Made by a program: the position numbers and the translations under genes
Notes under the pieces: model-generated
Told to the model about the DNA's origin: nothing
Database searches by the model: none
What the model saw: the letters and a program-made list of their open reading frames with translations, nothing else
Assembly: GCA_963708245.1 (NCBI GenBank)
Contig: OY970201.1
Location: forward strand, 5,518,001 to 5,582,000
Direction of reading: 5' to 3'
Source: CAVYXK01 sp963708245
Lineage (GTDB): Bacteria > Pseudomonadota > Alphaproteobacteria > Acetobacterales > Acetobacteraceae
Length of the DNA stretch: 64,000 nucleotides
Shown here: piece after piece, positions 63,063-64,000 of the stretch
How the letters are laid out: each line of letters opens with the position of its first letter
Numbering within the stretch: position 1 is the stretch's first letter

Positions 63063-64000
63063 GCGCAGTCGGCGCGGCTGCGGCCAGCGGCCGGCGCCCT
63101 CCGGCGATGCGCCGACCCAGCGTGGCCAGCGCCCCGGCAACGCCGCGCGGCATCAGGAACATGAAACCGATCAGGATTAGCCCGTAGATTGCACCGGGTG
63201 CCGCCTTCGAGATGTCGTTCGCGATGTTGGGTACAAGCTCGATGAACGCGCCGCCGAACAGCGCACCGATGATTAAATCGACGCCGCCCACGACAAGCCC
63301 AACGAAAATCGTGATCGACAAAAGGAAGTTGAATAAGTCGGGCGCGACGAACTGCACCGCGATCGTGCTCAGCGCGCCGGCAATGCCGGTGAACATGGCG
63401 CTGGCGGCGAAGGTGCGGGTCTTCAGCGCGGCCAGATTGATGCCCATAGCCTCGGCCGCAACGGGATGGTCGCGCACTGCCATCATCGCCTGGCCGGTGC
63501 GACCGCGCGCGAGGTTCCAGCCGAGCAGGAATACCACGGCGCCGATCGCCAGGGTGAACAGATAGATCCACTGGTCAGACGACAGCGGCAGGCCGAATGG
63601 CGTGTCCGGCTTGTCGGTGGTCAGGCCTTGCACGCCGCCGGTCAACCCCTCCAGCGCGTTCACCTTCAGGATCTGCGGCACCGCGACCGCGAGCGAGAAC
63701 GTCGTCAGCGCGAGATAGAGTCCGCCGAGCCGCAATGCCGGGAAGCCGATCAGGAAGCCGACGAGCGCAGAGGCGACGGCAGCGGGTGGAATCGTCGCCC
63801 AATAGGGCCAATCGTAGTTCGCCATCAGGATGGCGGACGCATAGGAGCCGATCGCAAAGAAAGCGCCATGGCCGAGCGAGATCTGGCCGTTGATGCCGGT
63901 CAGGATCGTCAGCCCCAGCACTGCGCAGGCGTACGCGACCAGCATGGTGAGCTGGAACAGGTGATAGGGGCTGGCGACGAAGGCCAGCCCGATCATGACC
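63007..64000 (-). CDS. Branched-chain amino acid-type ABC permease (LivM-like), 5' end at the window edge
   Basis: At least 329 residues. The first ATG in the window is at 63996, but the true start may lie beyond the edge. Typical LivM parts: LTILTGINGQISLGHGAFFA, GFPALRLGGLYLALTTFSLA, GRTGQAMMAVRDHPVAAEAM, and GGVDLIIGALFGGAFIELVP. It would carry branched-chain amino acids, amides or other small solutes together with LivH, LivG, LivF and a binding protein expected to the right. It converges with the rbsC-like gene with a 56-bp overlap of coding ends. Confidence 0.9.
   Translation of the reverse strand, partial: VMIGLAFVASPYHLFQLTMLVAYACAVLGLTILTGINGQISLGHGAFFAIGSYASAILMANYDWPYWATIPPAAVASALVGFLIGFPALRLGGLYLALTTFSLAVAVPQILKVNALEGLTGGVQGLTTDKPDTPFGLPLSSDQWIYLFTLAIGAVVFLLGWNLARGRTGQAMMAVRDHPVAAEAMGINLAALKTRTFAASAMFTGIAGALSTIAVQFVAPDLFNFLLSITIFVGLVVGGVDLIIGALFGGAFIELVPNIANDISKAAPGAIYGLILIGFMFLMPRGVAGALATLGRRIAGGRRPLAAAAPTALSVAPAPDSTAARSIQQQ

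Overview
The window is high-GC DNA, 64 kb long, from a Gram-negative, most likely alphaproteobacterial methylotroph. An Acetobacteraceae/Rhodospirillales-type organism would fit, but nothing in the window fixes the genus. The evidence is a PQQ alcohol/methanol dehydrogenase next to a nearly complete tetrahydromethanopterin (H4MPT) C1-oxidation cluster, Tat-type signal peptides and many alphaproteobacterial ABC transporters.

Region 1 (0-19 kb) is C1 and redox metabolism. A two-subunit molybdenum hydroxylase (minus strand, cut by the left edge) is followed on the plus strand by a periplasmic Rieske protein, a PQQ dehydrogenase with the lanthanide-type Asp but no vicinal cysteines, a terminator and a small secreted protein. 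A nitrate/taurine-type ABC transporter (permease frameshifted) shares the minus strand with mch, an ATP-grasp gene, mtdB and mptG. These diverge from a plus-strand run of a pterin dehydratase gene, fhcB, fhcA, fhcD and fhcC, then a small secreted protein, a cytochrome c and a dihydropteroate synthase. Together they would oxidise formaldehyde-level C1 units on H4MPT to formate and help make the cofactor. The formaldehyde-activating enzyme is not in the window.

Region 2 (19-26.3 kb) is a stressosome-type signalling module: a lone receiver protein (divergent), RsbR, RsbS, RsbT, a SpoIIE-type phosphatase with its own ATPase domain, a hybrid histidine kinase carrying an RsbT-like N-terminal domain, and a second hybrid kinase with a 1-bp frameshift.

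Region 3 (26.3-40.4 kb) is transport with decay. An ABC importer operon and an intact ISNCY-type insertion sequence lie between two decayed copies of the same gene fragment. Then follow an amidase with its AtzG-like partner plus a Ugp-type ABC transporter lacking a binding protein, and the eroded remains of a dipeptide transporter operon. A fragment of the matching ATPase gene sits 20 kb away at 19 kb. The region ends with tRNA-Ser(TGA).

Region 4 (40.4-57.2 kb) is a mobile-element graveyard beside that tRNA. It holds an IS481 element interrupted by a 1984-bp group II intron, IS5 and IS66 fragments, a full IS66 set, an IS630 element, a perfect 101-bp inverted-repeat pair and a 156-bp MITE. It also holds a truncated Crp-type protein, small secreted proteins, three PEP-CTERM loci (one apparently intact, two broken), a broken methyltransferase and a CreA homologue.

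Region 5 (57.2-64 kb) is sugar or sugar-lactone metabolism: an SDR dehydrogenase, an SMP-30/gluconolactonase and a ribose-type ABC importer whose ATPase lacks a standard start codon and has a GAF-like tail. A convergent LivM-type permease runs to the right edge.
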